Shown one piece after another: positions 27,735 to 36,640 of a stretch of 64,000 nucleotides of DNA; within the stretch, counting starts at the first letter, position 1; every line of letters starts with the position of its first letter. The stretch comes from Bacillota bacterium (GTDB taxonomy: Bacteria; Bacillota; Dethiobacteria; DTU022), in assembly GCA_030611385.1 (NCBI GenBank), contig JAUWPV010000006.1:22672-86671 (forward strand), written 5' to 3'. Below the pieces are notes generated by a model that had not been told where the DNA came from, made no database searches, and saw nothing but the letters and a program-made list of their open reading frames with translations. The translations under genes and the position numbers were made by a program.

Positions 27735-28796
27735 ATGTATTTAATTTTAGCGATCAATCCTGGCTCAACTTCGACCAAAATTGGACTTTTCGAAGATGAA
27801 AAACCTATCTTCAAAGAAACCCTGCGCCATTCTGTCGAAGAAGTATCGGTTGAACTCGATCGGGAAAAGCAGGCCAGTTTCCGGCGGGAAGCTGTTCTCG
27901 GTTTTCTTAACGAAAAAGATTTATCTCTGTCCGGTCTATCAGCTATCGTTGTCCGCGGCGGATTGCTTAAGCCGCTTGCTTCCGGAACATACCTGGTCAA
28001 TGAGGATGTCTACGAAGATCTGGTTACAGCAAAATTCGGCTGGCATGCTTCGAATCTGGGAACGATTATCGCCTTACCGCTGGCCCGTGAACTTAAGCTA
28101 CCTGTTTATACTGTTGATCCGGTTACTGTAGACGAGTTCGAAACAGCGGCTCGCTATTCTGGATTGGAGGGAGTGCCTCGCCTCAGTATGTCTCATGCCC
28201 TTAACATGAAAGCGATGGGCCGCCGTGCTGCCGCCCTGGTCGAAAAAAAGTATGAAGAACTCAACCTCATTGTTATTCACCTGGGCAGTGGCATATCCGT
28301 TTCCGCTCACCGGCGTGGACGGATGATTGATGTAAATAATGCAAATGAAGAAGGACCATTTTCCCTGGAACGCTGCGGAACCCTGCCGGTGCTGGCCCTG
28401 GTGCGGTTATGTTTTAGTGGTAGCTATAATCTGAAAGAAACAATAAGCTTACTCACTTCTCAAGCTGGTATTTATTCCTATCTGGGAAGCAAAGATTTTA
28501 CTGCGATTGAAAAAAAGATTGCCGGTGGTGACGAGAAAACCAGGGAAGTTGTTGCCGCGATGGCTTACCAGGTGGCCAAGGAAATCGGGGCTATGTCTGC
28601 CGTACTGGACGGCTGTGTTGATCGTATTGTGCTCACTGGTGGTATGGCTAATGCCCAATCCCTGGTGGAGATGATTAGAAAGAAAGTATCATTTATTGCC
28701 CCGGTTGAGGTAATTCCGGGAGAAGAGGAACTGGAAGCGCTCGCTGCCGGGGCTCTTCGTGTTTTGCGTGGCGATGCGCAGGCCCTGGTTTACTGA
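27735..28796 (+). CDS. buk: Butyrate kinase
   Basis: A 353-residue acyl kinase of the acetokinase/butyrate kinase superfamily. It makes butyrate and ATP from butyryl phosphate and ADP. It has the N-terminal phosphate-binding INPGSTSTKIGLFE, the catalytic-region VVRGGLLKPLASGTY, NLIVIHLGSGISVSAH, and the C-terminal VLTGGMANAQSLVEMI. It is followed 42 bases later by phosphate butyryltransferase, so the pair carries out substrate-level phosphorylation from butyryl-CoA or a related branched or short acyl-CoA. The order buk-ptb is the reverse of the classical clostridial ptb-buk. Confidence 0.9.
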   Translation: MYLILAINPGSTSTKIGLFEDEKPIFKETLRHSVEEVSVELDREKQASFRREAVLGFLNEKDLSLSGLSAIVVRGGLLKPLASGTYLVNEDVYEDLVTAKFGWHASNLGTIIALPLARELKLPVYTVDPVTVDEFETAARYSGLEGVPRLSMSHALNMKAMGRRAAALVEKKYEELNLIVIHLGSGISVSAHRRGRMIDVNNANEEGPFSLERCGTLPVLALVRLCFSGSYNLKETISLLTSQAGIYSYLGSKDFTAIEKKIAGGDEKTREVVAAMAYQVAKEIGAMSAVLDGCVDRIVLTGGMANAQSLVEMIRKKVSFIAPVEVIPGEEELEALAAGALRVLRGDAQALVY

Positions 28797-28838
28797 GATA
28801 TTCAAATAATATCCGCTTAAACGGGAGGTTGATCAGCG

Positions 28839-29753
28839 ATGTCTTTTGAAAATTTTTACCAGGTTATTTCAGCAGTTAAAGAACTGCCCCCCTGCCGGCT
28901 TTGCGTTGCCGCTGCCGCCGACGAGACAGTTTTAGAAGCGGTAAGAGATAGCCGCAAGGAAGGCCTTGTCGATTTTGTGCTGGTTGGTTCTGAAGAAAAA
29001 ATTTGGCGTCAGGCGACGACGATCAGTCTTAATCTGCAGGGAATAGAGATTATTGATATCGCCGATCCGGTTGAAGCTACCCAGCGGGCGGTAAAAGAAG
29101 TGGCCGCAGGGCAGGCCGATATATTGATGAAGGGAATGGTTAACAGCGCTGATTTTTTAAGGGCGGTGATCAGCCCACAAGGAGGTATGCGGCGTGACCG
29201 TATTTTAAGTCATCTGGCGATCTACGAAGTATCCGGTTACTACCGGCTTATCTACATGACTGATGGTGGCCTTAATGTCAACCCGGGGTTGGATCAGAAA
29301 AAAGTGATACTGCAAAATGCGGTCGAATTCCTGCACGCTATCGGATTGGATGAGCCGAAGGTTGCTATCCTGTCTGCCAATGAAAAAGTAGATCCCAAGA
29401 TTCCTGCTACAGTCGATGCCCAGGCTTTAAAGAATATGGCCGGAGAGGCATTTCCCGGGGCTCTGGTTGATGGACCGACCCCGCTTGATATAGCGCTCAG
29501 CTTTGAGGCTGCCCTGCATAAAGGCATTGACAGCCCCATTGCCGGAAAGGCCGACCTGCTGGTAGTGCCAAACATCGAGGCGGGAAATATTCTCGGGAAA
29601 GCAATTATCTATTTTGCCGGTGGCCGCATGGGTGGACTGATCCTTGGTGCCAGCCACCCGGTAATTTTAACTTCTCGCAATGAACCACCGATGGGCAAAA
29701 TGGCTTCCATAGCCCTGGCTGCTTATTCAATCGCCCGGAACCGGAAAGCCTGA
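28839..29753 (+). CDS. ptb: Phosphate butyryltransferase
   Basis: A 304-residue phosphotransacylase. It exchanges CoA of butyryl-CoA for phosphate, supplying butyrate kinase. Features are ADILMKGMVNSADFLRAV, RRDRILSHLAIYEVSGYYRLIYMTDGGLN, and the C-terminal KADLLVVPNIEAGNILGKAIIYFAGG typical of the PTA/PTB family. It is shorter than acetate-specific Pta because the extra N-terminal domain is absent. ATG 28839 follows GGGAGG. Substrate breadth cannot be judged from the sequence. Confidence 0.9.
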   Translation: MSFENFYQVISAVKELPPCRLCVAAAADETVLEAVRDSRKEGLVDFVLVGSEEKIWRQATTISLNLQGIEIIDIADPVEATQRAVKEVAAGQADILMKGMVNSADFLRAVISPQGGMRRDRILSHLAIYEVSGYYRLIYMTDGGLNVNPGLDQKKVILQNAVEFLHAIGLDEPKVAILSANEKVDPKIPATVDAQALKNMAGEAFPGALVDGPTPLDIALSFEAALHKGIDSPIAGKADLLVVPNIEAGNILGKAIIYFAGGRMGGLILGASHPVILTSRNEPPMGKMASIALAAYSIARNRKA

Positions 29754-29779
29754 TCTCCGGTTTAAAACAATAAGGCGTT

Positions 29780-30097
29780 TCAAGATATTTTGCCGTGTAC
29801 TGCCAACCAGATGCAAGGCGGTTGTTTTGAGGTCCAATCAACACGATGGCGTTCACCGGCCGGAATAACAACCCAATCACCGGCCTTCATCTGCAAAGTT
29901 TTACCATTTTCCCAAACCAACCCGGCGTCTCCCTGAAGCAGGGCTACCCACTCGTCTCTTTTCTGGTTATACCAATGCCCTTCTGGCGAAGCCTGTCCGG
30001 TTGAAACAATTCGCTCAATGGCAATTCCGCGATCGGGAATCAGTGGTTCTATAAACTCTTCATTACCGCTTATTAAAGACAGGTCAAATAAATTCAT
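29780..30097 (-). CDS. Cupin-domain protein
   Basis: A 105-residue single-cupin protein. The beta-barrel motifs are EGHWYNQKRDEWVALLQGDAGLVWENG and DWVVIPAGERHRVDWTS, with the His/Glu metal-ligand positions. The start ATG 30097 follows GGAGGGGG. Small cupins of this kind may act as isomerases, ligand sensors or dioxygenase-like proteins; the neighbours do not specify a role. Confidence 0.75.
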   Translation of the reverse strand: MNLFDLSLISGNEEFIEPLIPDRGIAIERIVSTGQASPEGHWYNQKRDEWVALLQGDAGLVWENGKTLQMKAGDWVVIPAGERHRVDWTSKQPPCIWLAVHGKIS

Positions 30098-30309
30098 CGT
30101 TCAACCCCCTCCGGGTTAGCATATAATAAGAGTGGTTTTTGCAATTATATCAGAAGCAAGGGAAAAGCCTCTTAGAAGTCTTTGTTTTCAGGGTATGTTC
30201 AATAGAGTCTGTCGGCATATGATTTGTTTATGAAGCATAAGAGTGAATATGATTTCAGAAGCGACTGGTTCAATAAAAGCAGGATCAGATTAATAGTCAG
30301 GAGGAAATC

Positions 30310-31719
30310 ATGATGGACCAAGAAAATTTTCGCCGTTACGGACATGAATTTATCGACTGGATTGCGGATTACTTCGAGAAGATTGAAGAATACCCGGTCC
30401 GATCAACTGTGCAGCCGGGCGATATTAAAAACAGTTTGCCTGATAACCCGCCGGTTAACGCTGAAGAGATGGACAAGATATTTGCCGATTTTAAAGAGAT
30501 TATTATACCCGGCATAACCCACTGGCAGCATCCGGGCTGGTTTGCCTACTTTCCCGCAAACAATAGTCCGGCCTCGGTTTTGGGTGAACTACTTACCGCC
30601 GGCCTCGGTGCCCAGTGCATGATCTGGCAGACTTCACCGGCGGCAGCCGAATTGGAAGAAGTAGTTATGGAGTGGCTGCGCCAGATGATCGGCCTACCAA
30701 AAGGCATGGTCGGAGTGATTCAGGATACTGCTTCTACAGCAACTCTCTGTGCCTTACTCACTGCCCGGGAAAATGCGACCGATTTCGCGGCTAATCGTGT
30801 TGGGATGCGCCAACCACTTACCGTCTATACCTCCGAAGAGGCCCACTCCAGTATTAACAAGGCTGTCAAAATCGCCGGGTACGGCATTGATAATCTGCGC
30901 AGTATTCCCACCGATCATAACTTCGCCCTGATTCCGGAAGAGCTGGAGAAGGCGATAGAAAATGATCTAAATAAGGGGCTGCAACCGGCCTGTGTGGTTG
31001 CCACGCTGGGCACCACTTCTTCAACAGCGATCGATCCCCTGGTGCCGATTGGCGAAATCTGTCATCGCCACAATCTCTGGTTCCATGTCGATGCCGCTTT
31101 TGGCGGCACCGCCGCACTGCTTGATGAAAAGCGCGGAATGCTGAGCGGCGCCGAAATGATCGACTCCTTTGTTTTTAACCCCCATAAATGGATGCTGACC
31201 AATTTTGACTGTTCTGCTTACTTTGTCAAAAATAAGGAACTGCTGATCCGCACCTTTGAGATCCATCCCGAGTATTTGAAAACAGGCCACGATGCTGTAG
31301 TTAATAATTACCGCGACTGGGGTATTCAACTCGGAAGACGTTTCCGGGCTCTGAAGCTGTGGTTTGTGATCCGTTCTTACGGGGTACAGGGTCTGCAGGA
31401 AATGGTCCGTGAGCATCTGCGCCTGGCTGAACTATTCAAAGGATGGGTCGAAGAAGACAGTCGCTTTGAACTGATGGCTCCTGTAAACTTCAGCCTGGTC
31501 TGTTTCCGCCTCAAAAAAGCAGGTGTTTCTGAAGAGGAGATAGCCCGGCTGAATACCGATTTGCTCGAAAAAGTGAATTGCTCCGGACGTGTTTATCTGA
31601 CACATACTTCTCTTAAAGGGCGCTATGCCATCCGCATGGCTATCGGGCAGCGCACAACGGCGGAAAAACATGTCCGTGAAGCCTGGGAACTGATCAGGAG
31701 GCATGCCGCCGCTCTGTAA
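30310..31719 (+). CDS. Pyridoxal-dependent aromatic-L-amino-acid decarboxylase
   Basis: A 469-residue group II decarboxylase, converting aromatic amino acids (Tyr, Trp, Phe or DOPA) to amines and CO2. Key features are ITHWQHPGWFAYFPANNSPASVLGELL near the N-terminus, YTSEEAHSSINKAVKIAG with the His stacking on PLP, FHVDAAFGGTAALL, and FNPHKWMLTNFDCSAYFVK carrying the Schiff-base lysine. The length and N-terminus fit the plant/animal-type decarboxylase rather than glutamate decarboxylase. ATG 30310 (or 30313) follows CAGGAGGAAA. It precedes an exporter gene, but that gene has its own regulated promoter. Confidence 0.88.
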   Translation: MMDQENFRRYGHEFIDWIADYFEKIEEYPVRSTVQPGDIKNSLPDNPPVNAEEMDKIFADFKEIIIPGITHWQHPGWFAYFPANNSPASVLGELLTAGLGAQCMIWQTSPAAAELEEVVMEWLRQMIGLPKGMVGVIQDTASTATLCALLTARENATDFAANRVGMRQPLTVYTSEEAHSSINKAVKIAGYGIDNLRSIPTDHNFALIPEELEKAIENDLNKGLQPACVVATLGTTSSTAIDPLVPIGEICHRHNLWFHVDAAFGGTAALLDEKRGMLSGAEMIDSFVFNPHKWMLTNFDCSAYFVKNKELLIRTFEIHPEYLKTGHDAVVNNYRDWGIQLGRRFRALKLWFVIRSYGVQGLQEMVREHLRLAELFKGWVEEDSRFELMAPVNFSLVCFRLKKAGVSEEEIARLNTDLLEKVNCSGRVYLTHTSLKGRYAIRMAIGQRTTAEKHVREAWELIRRHAAAL

Positions 31720-31771
31720 ATTCGCTGAAAAATAGAACTATTGTTGACGGGCTTCCCACGAAGCTCGTCTG

Positions 31772-31780
31772 TGTTATAAT
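31772..31780 (+). promoter_or_regulatory. Extended -10 promoter for the RND exporter
   Basis: TGTTATAAT (TATAAT 31775-31780), with the TetR-type operator starting 11 bases downstream. A TTGACG at 31744-31749 is 25 bases away, too far for a classical -35; TTCCCA (31753-31758) is a weak alternative at 16 bases. Confidence 0.55.
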
Positions 31781-31790
31781 GTAATGCGGC

Positions 31791-31808
31791 TGACCGACCG
31801 GTCAGTCA
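31791..31808. promoter_or_regulatory. TetR-type operator
   Basis: TGACCGACCGGTCAGTCA is an almost perfect 18-base palindrome (one mismatched pair), placed at the expected transcription start just below the -10. The TGAC-GACCGGTC-GTCA form resembles known sites of TetR-family repressors of efflux genes. The TetR gene following the exporter is the likely binder. Confidence 0.75.
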
Positions 31809-31836
31809 CAAGTGAAGTGCCCGGAGGTAACGGTTT

Positions 31837-34800
31837 GTGAATCTATCCGCATTAGCAGTTAAACGGCCTGTAGCCACCGGCGCAATATTAGTATTAATCC
31901 TGGTGATTGGACTGGTCAGTCTCTACCAGAGCCCGCTCGATCTGCTGCCTGACATCCAGGTCCCGGTGTTGGCGATCATTACCGCATTTCCGGGTAGTTC
32001 TCCTCAGGAAACGCTCGAGTTGGTCACCAAGCCGATCGAAGAAGGCGTTTCTGCAGTCAGCGGATTGGTCGGCATAAATTCTATTTCCCAGGAAAGCCTC
32101 TCCCTGGTTATCCTCAGGCTTGACTGGGGTTCCGATGTCAAAGGTCTTCGCGAAGAAGTCAATGCACGAATGGACCTACTGACCTTTCCCGATGGTGTTC
32201 AACGCCCGATTCTTTTAGAATTTGACCCGACCCTTATGCCGATTATGCAGATTTCAGCAAGTGGGATCGATGACCAGGTGAAATTAACTGAATGGTTGGA
32301 AGAAACGGCCTCGCCCCGGCTTGAATCGCTTCGCGGTGTGGCCAGCGTTCAGACCCAGGGAGGGGCCAGGCAGGACTTATTTGTACGCACCTCCCCGGAA
32401 ATAATGGCCGATTACCAAATTTCATTTGAACAAATTGCCAATATCATTCAAGCAAGTCTGATCGATTTACCGGCTGGGATTATTGATCTTGAAAACCGCC
32501 AGGTCAGGATTCGATTCCTGGGACGCTATGCTGATAGTTCCATGCTAAATGATTTGATTGTTGGTTTTAAAGTTGATCAGGAAGCACTGGAAGAAATGGT
32601 TGGCGAAGAGGTTGACATCAACCTGAATCAGTTTCTGGCTCGTCAGGACAACCCTTTTTCCGGATTTTCCATCGATTCCACTGATGTGCCTTTGCGTGAG
32701 GTTTTTTGGGATGATATCTTTGATTTTGATAATGTATCGGTATCCGGCAGCAGCCTTTTCCTACCGCTGAATGAGCAGTGGGTAGCTCAAAATGAAAGTG
32801 AACTTGAAAACGTACTGCTCTTCTTTACGGACAATCCTAATATCAGCTATGATGCGTACAGTAAACAGATAAACTTATCCCTGGTTTCTCTCGGTCGAGT
32901 GCTTTTTCCTGAAATAGACAGCCGAACAGATCCTACTTCAATTCGTCTCGAGGATGTCTGGCTTCTTGATCAAGCAGTTTGGGACAGCGGCCTATTGATT
33001 GTCCCCCTCGATTCGGCAAGCCTCGAAACCCTGGCTCTAACCACTGAAGAACTTACTGCCCTGGCTGATAATAATCCCCTGATAGTCAGGGCCAACCAGA
33101 ACCATGTCCTGATCGCTTTCCAGGAAGACTGGGAAAATATCCAGCGACAGCCGATTCTCTCTATACCTGATTATGGCGCCTGGTTGAGTGACGTGCAGAG
33201 TGATGTCAGCAGGGGGCTCGGCGATGCTTCCCGGCAGTTGGAAGCAGAACTGACTGGGCTGGCTACCGCAATGATTATTAATTCGATGACCCCGGGCAGT
33301 TCTGCTTTTACCGGTTTTGAGCTTGATGAAGAATTTCCGATTATCCCGATTTCCCTTGGTATGCTGGCAGAAGTCGAACAGGATATCTACAATCCAACTA
33401 CAATCAGTCGCTATAATGGTCAACCCAGTATTGGTCTTGTTATACAGAAAGAGGGCGACGCCAATACTGTCCTGGTTGCCCGCCAGATCCGGGAGACACT
33501 GGAAAAGCTTTCAGAAGAGAGTCAGAACGGGCTTTCCAGGATTCAATTCAACACTGTTTTTGATCAGGCCGAAGAGATTGAACGAGCCCTGGCCGATCTG
33601 GCCCGATCGTTGGTTGGCGGAGCTATTTTAGCTGTCCTGGTTTTAATGTTATTCCTTAAGAACTGGCGTACTACCATGTTTATCGGGCTGAGCATTCCGG
33701 CAGCTATAATAACAACTTTTACCCTGCTATATTTTACCGATCTGACTATCAACCTGATGACTTTAGGAGGCCTGGCTCTGGCCGCGGGGATGCTGGTTGA
33801 TAATGCTATTGTCGTTAGTGAAAATATTTACCGCCATTATCAGATGGGAGAAGAACCGGCCGTGGCGGCCATTGAAGGCGCTCGTGAGGTATCTGGTGCG
33901 GTTACAGCTTCAACTCTGACCACAATTAGTGTTTTTTTCCCGGTCGTATTCCTAAGCGGCCTGGCCGGGCAGCTCTTCTGGGAGTTTGCCCTGACCGTGG
34001 CCTGCGCTATCCTTGCGTCACTATTGGTGGCCCTGACCGTTATTCCCCTTTTGGCTTCACGATCGCTGCGCCTGCGCTACGAGCACCGCGAAACAAATCG
34101 TAAATCACGCCGCCTGCCCGAATACCGTAGTTTACTGCTGATGGCTGTTCGCTATCCCTGGTGGGTAATCGTTTTTGCAGCAATTTTCGTAGCTGTTGGA
34201 GTTTTCGGTTTCAACACTTTGGGCAATGAGCTATTCCCTTCACCTGATGAATCGGCTTTCACAATCGATATAACCATGCCCCCCGGTACTACCTTGCCAA
34301 CTACCGATGCCTATACTGCTGACATTGAAAAAATTATCAATAGCCAGGACGAAGTTGCCTCCTATTCGATCAGGGTGGGCGGTTCCGGATTTATGGGTAT
34401 ACCGGGTGGTTCGGGAATTTCCAACCAGAGTCAACTGAGAGTTGAGATCGATCCTGCACATGTTCAGGATATGGGAAAGATTATTGATACGGTCAGGGTA
34501 GCAGTTAATGCCCTGCCCGGCGAAGCAGTGGCCGCTTTTGCCCGTGAATCACTTCTTGACGCCGCCGGTCTTGATACCAGACTCGATCTGGTGGTCAGCG
34601 GTAATGACCTTGAACAGGTTATCGCCATCACCGAGCAGGCAGTGGTGATGTTGAAAAAACAATCTGATTTTACTGATGTGCAATCTTCGTTTGAGGAGAG
34701 TCGACCTGAAATACATATTCGTCTCGATCACAGCCAGGCCCTGCAGAAAGGGGTGACCCTGATCCAGGTGGCTACAGCGGTGCGCCAGGCCCTGGAGGGT

Positions 34801-35844
34801 ATTCCGGTGAGCCGAATTGAAACTGAAGCCGGTATTTTAAACATTGTCCTCGGCTACCAGAGAAACGATATTAATACAATCGACGACCTTGGCCATATCG
34901 GCTTCTATTCGCCTACGGGGGAGTATCTGCACTTAGATGAAGTGGCTGAGTTGAGCGAAGCATTCGGCCCGCAGAGTATTCCCCGTGAAGACCATCGGGT
35001 GATCGGTCAGATCCATGTGCAGTACGGCGATACCGATCTCGGCACAGCAACCAGTGAAGCGCTCGCGATCCTTGAAGAGATTGCCCTTCCGTCCGGTTAC
35101 GAAATCAAAACTGCGGGTAGCGCGGATCTGATGGGTGATGTTCTTTCTGAACTGCGGCTGGTGTTAATTGTAGCCGCCCTACTGGTCTACCTGGTAATGG
35201 CAGCCCAGTTTGAATCTTTGTTGCACCCCTTCATCATTATCTGCAGTTTGCCCCTGGCTTTCACAGGTGCTGTGTTGGGCCTGCTTATCACTGGTAACTC
35301 TGTCAGTATTCCAGCCATGATCGGCGTAGTTGTGCTTTCAGGTATACTTGTCAATGACGGTATTATCATGGTTGATTTCATTAACCAGCAGCGAAGGCTG
35401 CATGGTTTACCGCTGATAGAGGCTATCGTTGAAGGTGCGGCTGCCCGCTTGCGCCCCATTCTGATGACTACCGCCACAACAGTGTTGGGACTGGTTCCGC
35501 TGGCAATGGGTATAGGTGAAGGCAGTCAGCTGCAGGCGCCGATGGCGATTACCATTATCGGCGGGCAGATCACCGGTACCCTCCTACTTCTTATAGCCAT
35601 TCCTGCAATCTACAAGGTTGTAACCAGAGAGAAGGGCAACAAGATAATCGGTGAAACAGGTGATGCCCCAATTTCGGCAGATGCACTGCCCGTTGCCGGC
35701 GGTAGTTGGCGACAGGAGGCTGCCAGGGCAAACAAACCACTTTTCAAGGCGATCGTGCGTATGGTCATTATCTTGGTCCTTGTCGCTGCTATTTTTATAA
35801 TGCTTAGCTTGTCGGGTCAGGGAATATTTACAGTGATCCGGTAA
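31837..35844 (+). CDS. RND (HAE1/AcrB-like) efflux transporter with a large extracytoplasmic insert
   Basis: A 1335-residue proton-driven multidrug or lipid exporter. Twelve transmembrane helices are expected: one at residues 12-30, six around 590-760, and the rest around 790 and 1110-1320. Conserved parts are the N-terminal AVKRPVATGAILVLILVIGL, GGLALAAGMLVDNAIVVSENIYRH (proton-relay Asp region) and, near the C-terminus, GVVVLSGILVNDGIIMVDFINQ. AcrB-type proteins are about 1050 residues. Here residues about 240-515 form an additional acidic domain before SRYNGQPSIGLVIQ. No membrane-fusion or outer-membrane partner is encoded nearby, as in Gram-positive SwrC-like proteins. GTG 31837 follows GGAGGT. 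Confidence 0.88.
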   Translation: MNLSALAVKRPVATGAILVLILVIGLVSLYQSPLDLLPDIQVPVLAIITAFPGSSPQETLELVTKPIEEGVSAVSGLVGINSISQESLSLVILRLDWGSDVKGLREEVNARMDLLTFPDGVQRPILLEFDPTLMPIMQISASGIDDQVKLTEWLEETASPRLESLRGVASVQTQGGARQDLFVRTSPEIMADYQISFEQIANIIQASLIDLPAGIIDLENRQVRIRFLGRYADSSMLNDLIVGFKVDQEALEEMVGEEVDINLNQFLARQDNPFSGFSIDSTDVPLREVFWDDIFDFDNVSVSGSSLFLPLNEQWVAQNESELENVLLFFTDNPNISYDAYSKQINLSLVSLGRVLFPEIDSRTDPTSIRLEDVWLLDQAVWDSGLLIVPLDSASLETLALTTEELTALADNNPLIVRANQNHVLIAFQEDWENIQRQPILSIPDYGAWLSDVQSDVSRGLGDASRQLEAELTGLATAMIINSMTPGSSAFTGFELDEEFPIIPISLGMLAEVEQDIYNPTTISRYNGQPSIGLVIQKEGDANTVLVARQIRETLEKLSEESQNGLSRIQFNTVFDQAEEIERALADLARSLVGGAILAVLVLMLFLKNWRTTMFIGLSIPAAIITTFTLLYFTDLTINLMTLGGLALAAGMLVDNAIVVSENIYRHYQMGEEPAVAAIEGAREVSGAVTASTLTTISVFFPVVFLSGLAGQLFWEFALTVACAILASLLVALTVIPLLASRSLRLRYEHRETNRKSRRLPEYRSLLLMAVRYPWWVIVFAAIFVAVGVFGFNTLGNELFPSPDESAFTIDITMPPGTTLPTTDAYTADIEKIINSQDEVASYSIRVGGSGFMGIPGGSGISNQSQLRVEIDPAHVQDMGKIIDTVRVAVNALPGEAVAAFARESLLDAAGLDTRLDLVVSGNDLEQVIAITEQAVVMLKKQSDFTDVQSSFEESRPEIHIRLDHSQALQKGVTLIQVATAVRQALEGIPVSRIETEAGILNIVLGYQRNDINTIDDLGHIGFYSPTGEYLHLDEVAELSEAFGPQSIPREDHRVIGQIHVQYGDTDLGTATSEALAILEEIALPSGYEIKTAGSADLMGDVLSELRLVLIVAALLVYLVMAAQFESLLHPFIIICSLPLAFTGAVLGLLITGNSVSIPAMIGVVVLSGILVNDGIIMVDFINQQRRLHGLPLIEAIVEGAAARLRPILMTTATTVLGLVPLAMGIGEGSQLQAPMAITIIGGQITGTLLLLIAIPAIYKVVTREKGNKIIGETGDAPISADALPVAGGSWRQEAARANKPLFKAIVRMVIILVLVAAIFIMLSLSGQGIFTVIR

Positions 35845-35929
35845 GATCAACAAATCTGGAATGGGCTAACTAAGGACTAATTGTAGTCCGATTTTAAACC
35901 ATAAGAGCAGGAGAAAGGAGCTTTTGCTG

Positions 35930-36532
35930 ATGGTGGTTAATAATCAAAAAAAAGAAGTTAGTAACAAACGAGAGCAGATCCTGCTTGCTGCAGTGGGGGT
36001 TTTTTTTGAAAAAGATTATTACCAGGCAACTATAGTCGAGATTGCCGAGCGGGCAGGAGTGGGCAAGGGAACTGTCTATGAATACTTCCCGAGCAAAGAA
36101 GAACTTTTTAAAGAATGTTTTTCATATTGTGCCGAAGAATATATTCAGTCCTTCCATCAGCATCTTTCTAAGCCTTCATCGGTTAAAGAAGCAATGTACA
36201 ATATCATCAATACCCACCTGGAATTGGTTCGGGATAACCGTAAAAGACTACATCTGCTCTTTACCGAGCGACCGCTAAATTTCCAGGAATTGCAGGCCTG
36301 GGTTTTAAAACAGCGCCAGGAGCTTCTCCAGGGGATAACCAGCCTGATCGCGAAAGGTATTAAAATAGAAGAAATTCGTTCTGATATCGATGCTGAAATG
36401 GCCGGACGCCTCTTTCTCGCCCTAACCTATGTGGTAATCGGTGGTTTGGTTATCCTCGACAATGTTGAAGTGCGGGATGAACAGATCACCAGCCTGTTCG
36501 AAATCTACTGGAATGGCCTAGGTTCAAAATAA
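35930..36532 (+). CDS. TetR family transcriptional regulator
   Basis: A 200-residue repressor. The N-terminal helix-turn-helix reads REQILLAAVGVFFEKDYYQATIVEIAERAGVGKGTVYEYFPSKEELF; the C-terminal helical ligand domain follows. ATG 35930 is chosen because AAAGGAG (35914-35920) is 9 bases upstream; the TTG at 35924 is too close. Its position right after the exporter and the TetR palindrome in the exporter promoter argue that it represses that exporter until a drug or envelope compound binds. Confidence 0.9.
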   Translation: MVVNNQKKEVSNKREQILLAAVGVFFEKDYYQATIVEIAERAGVGKGTVYEYFPSKEELFKECFSYCAEEYIQSFHQHLSKPSSVKEAMYNIINTHLELVRDNRKRLHLLFTERPLNFQELQAWVLKQRQELLQGITSLIAKGIKIEEIRSDIDAEMAGRLFLALTYVVIGGLVILDNVEVRDEQITSLFEIYWNGLGSK

Positions 36533-36640
36533 ACTGCTGCTCTGCCACACTTCCGCTAATATCATTGGCAGGTCAACTGCAGATATTCGTTGTTAAGCCG
36601 CTGTTTTCTATTTGATCCCCATTTTATTTACTTTAGTTTT

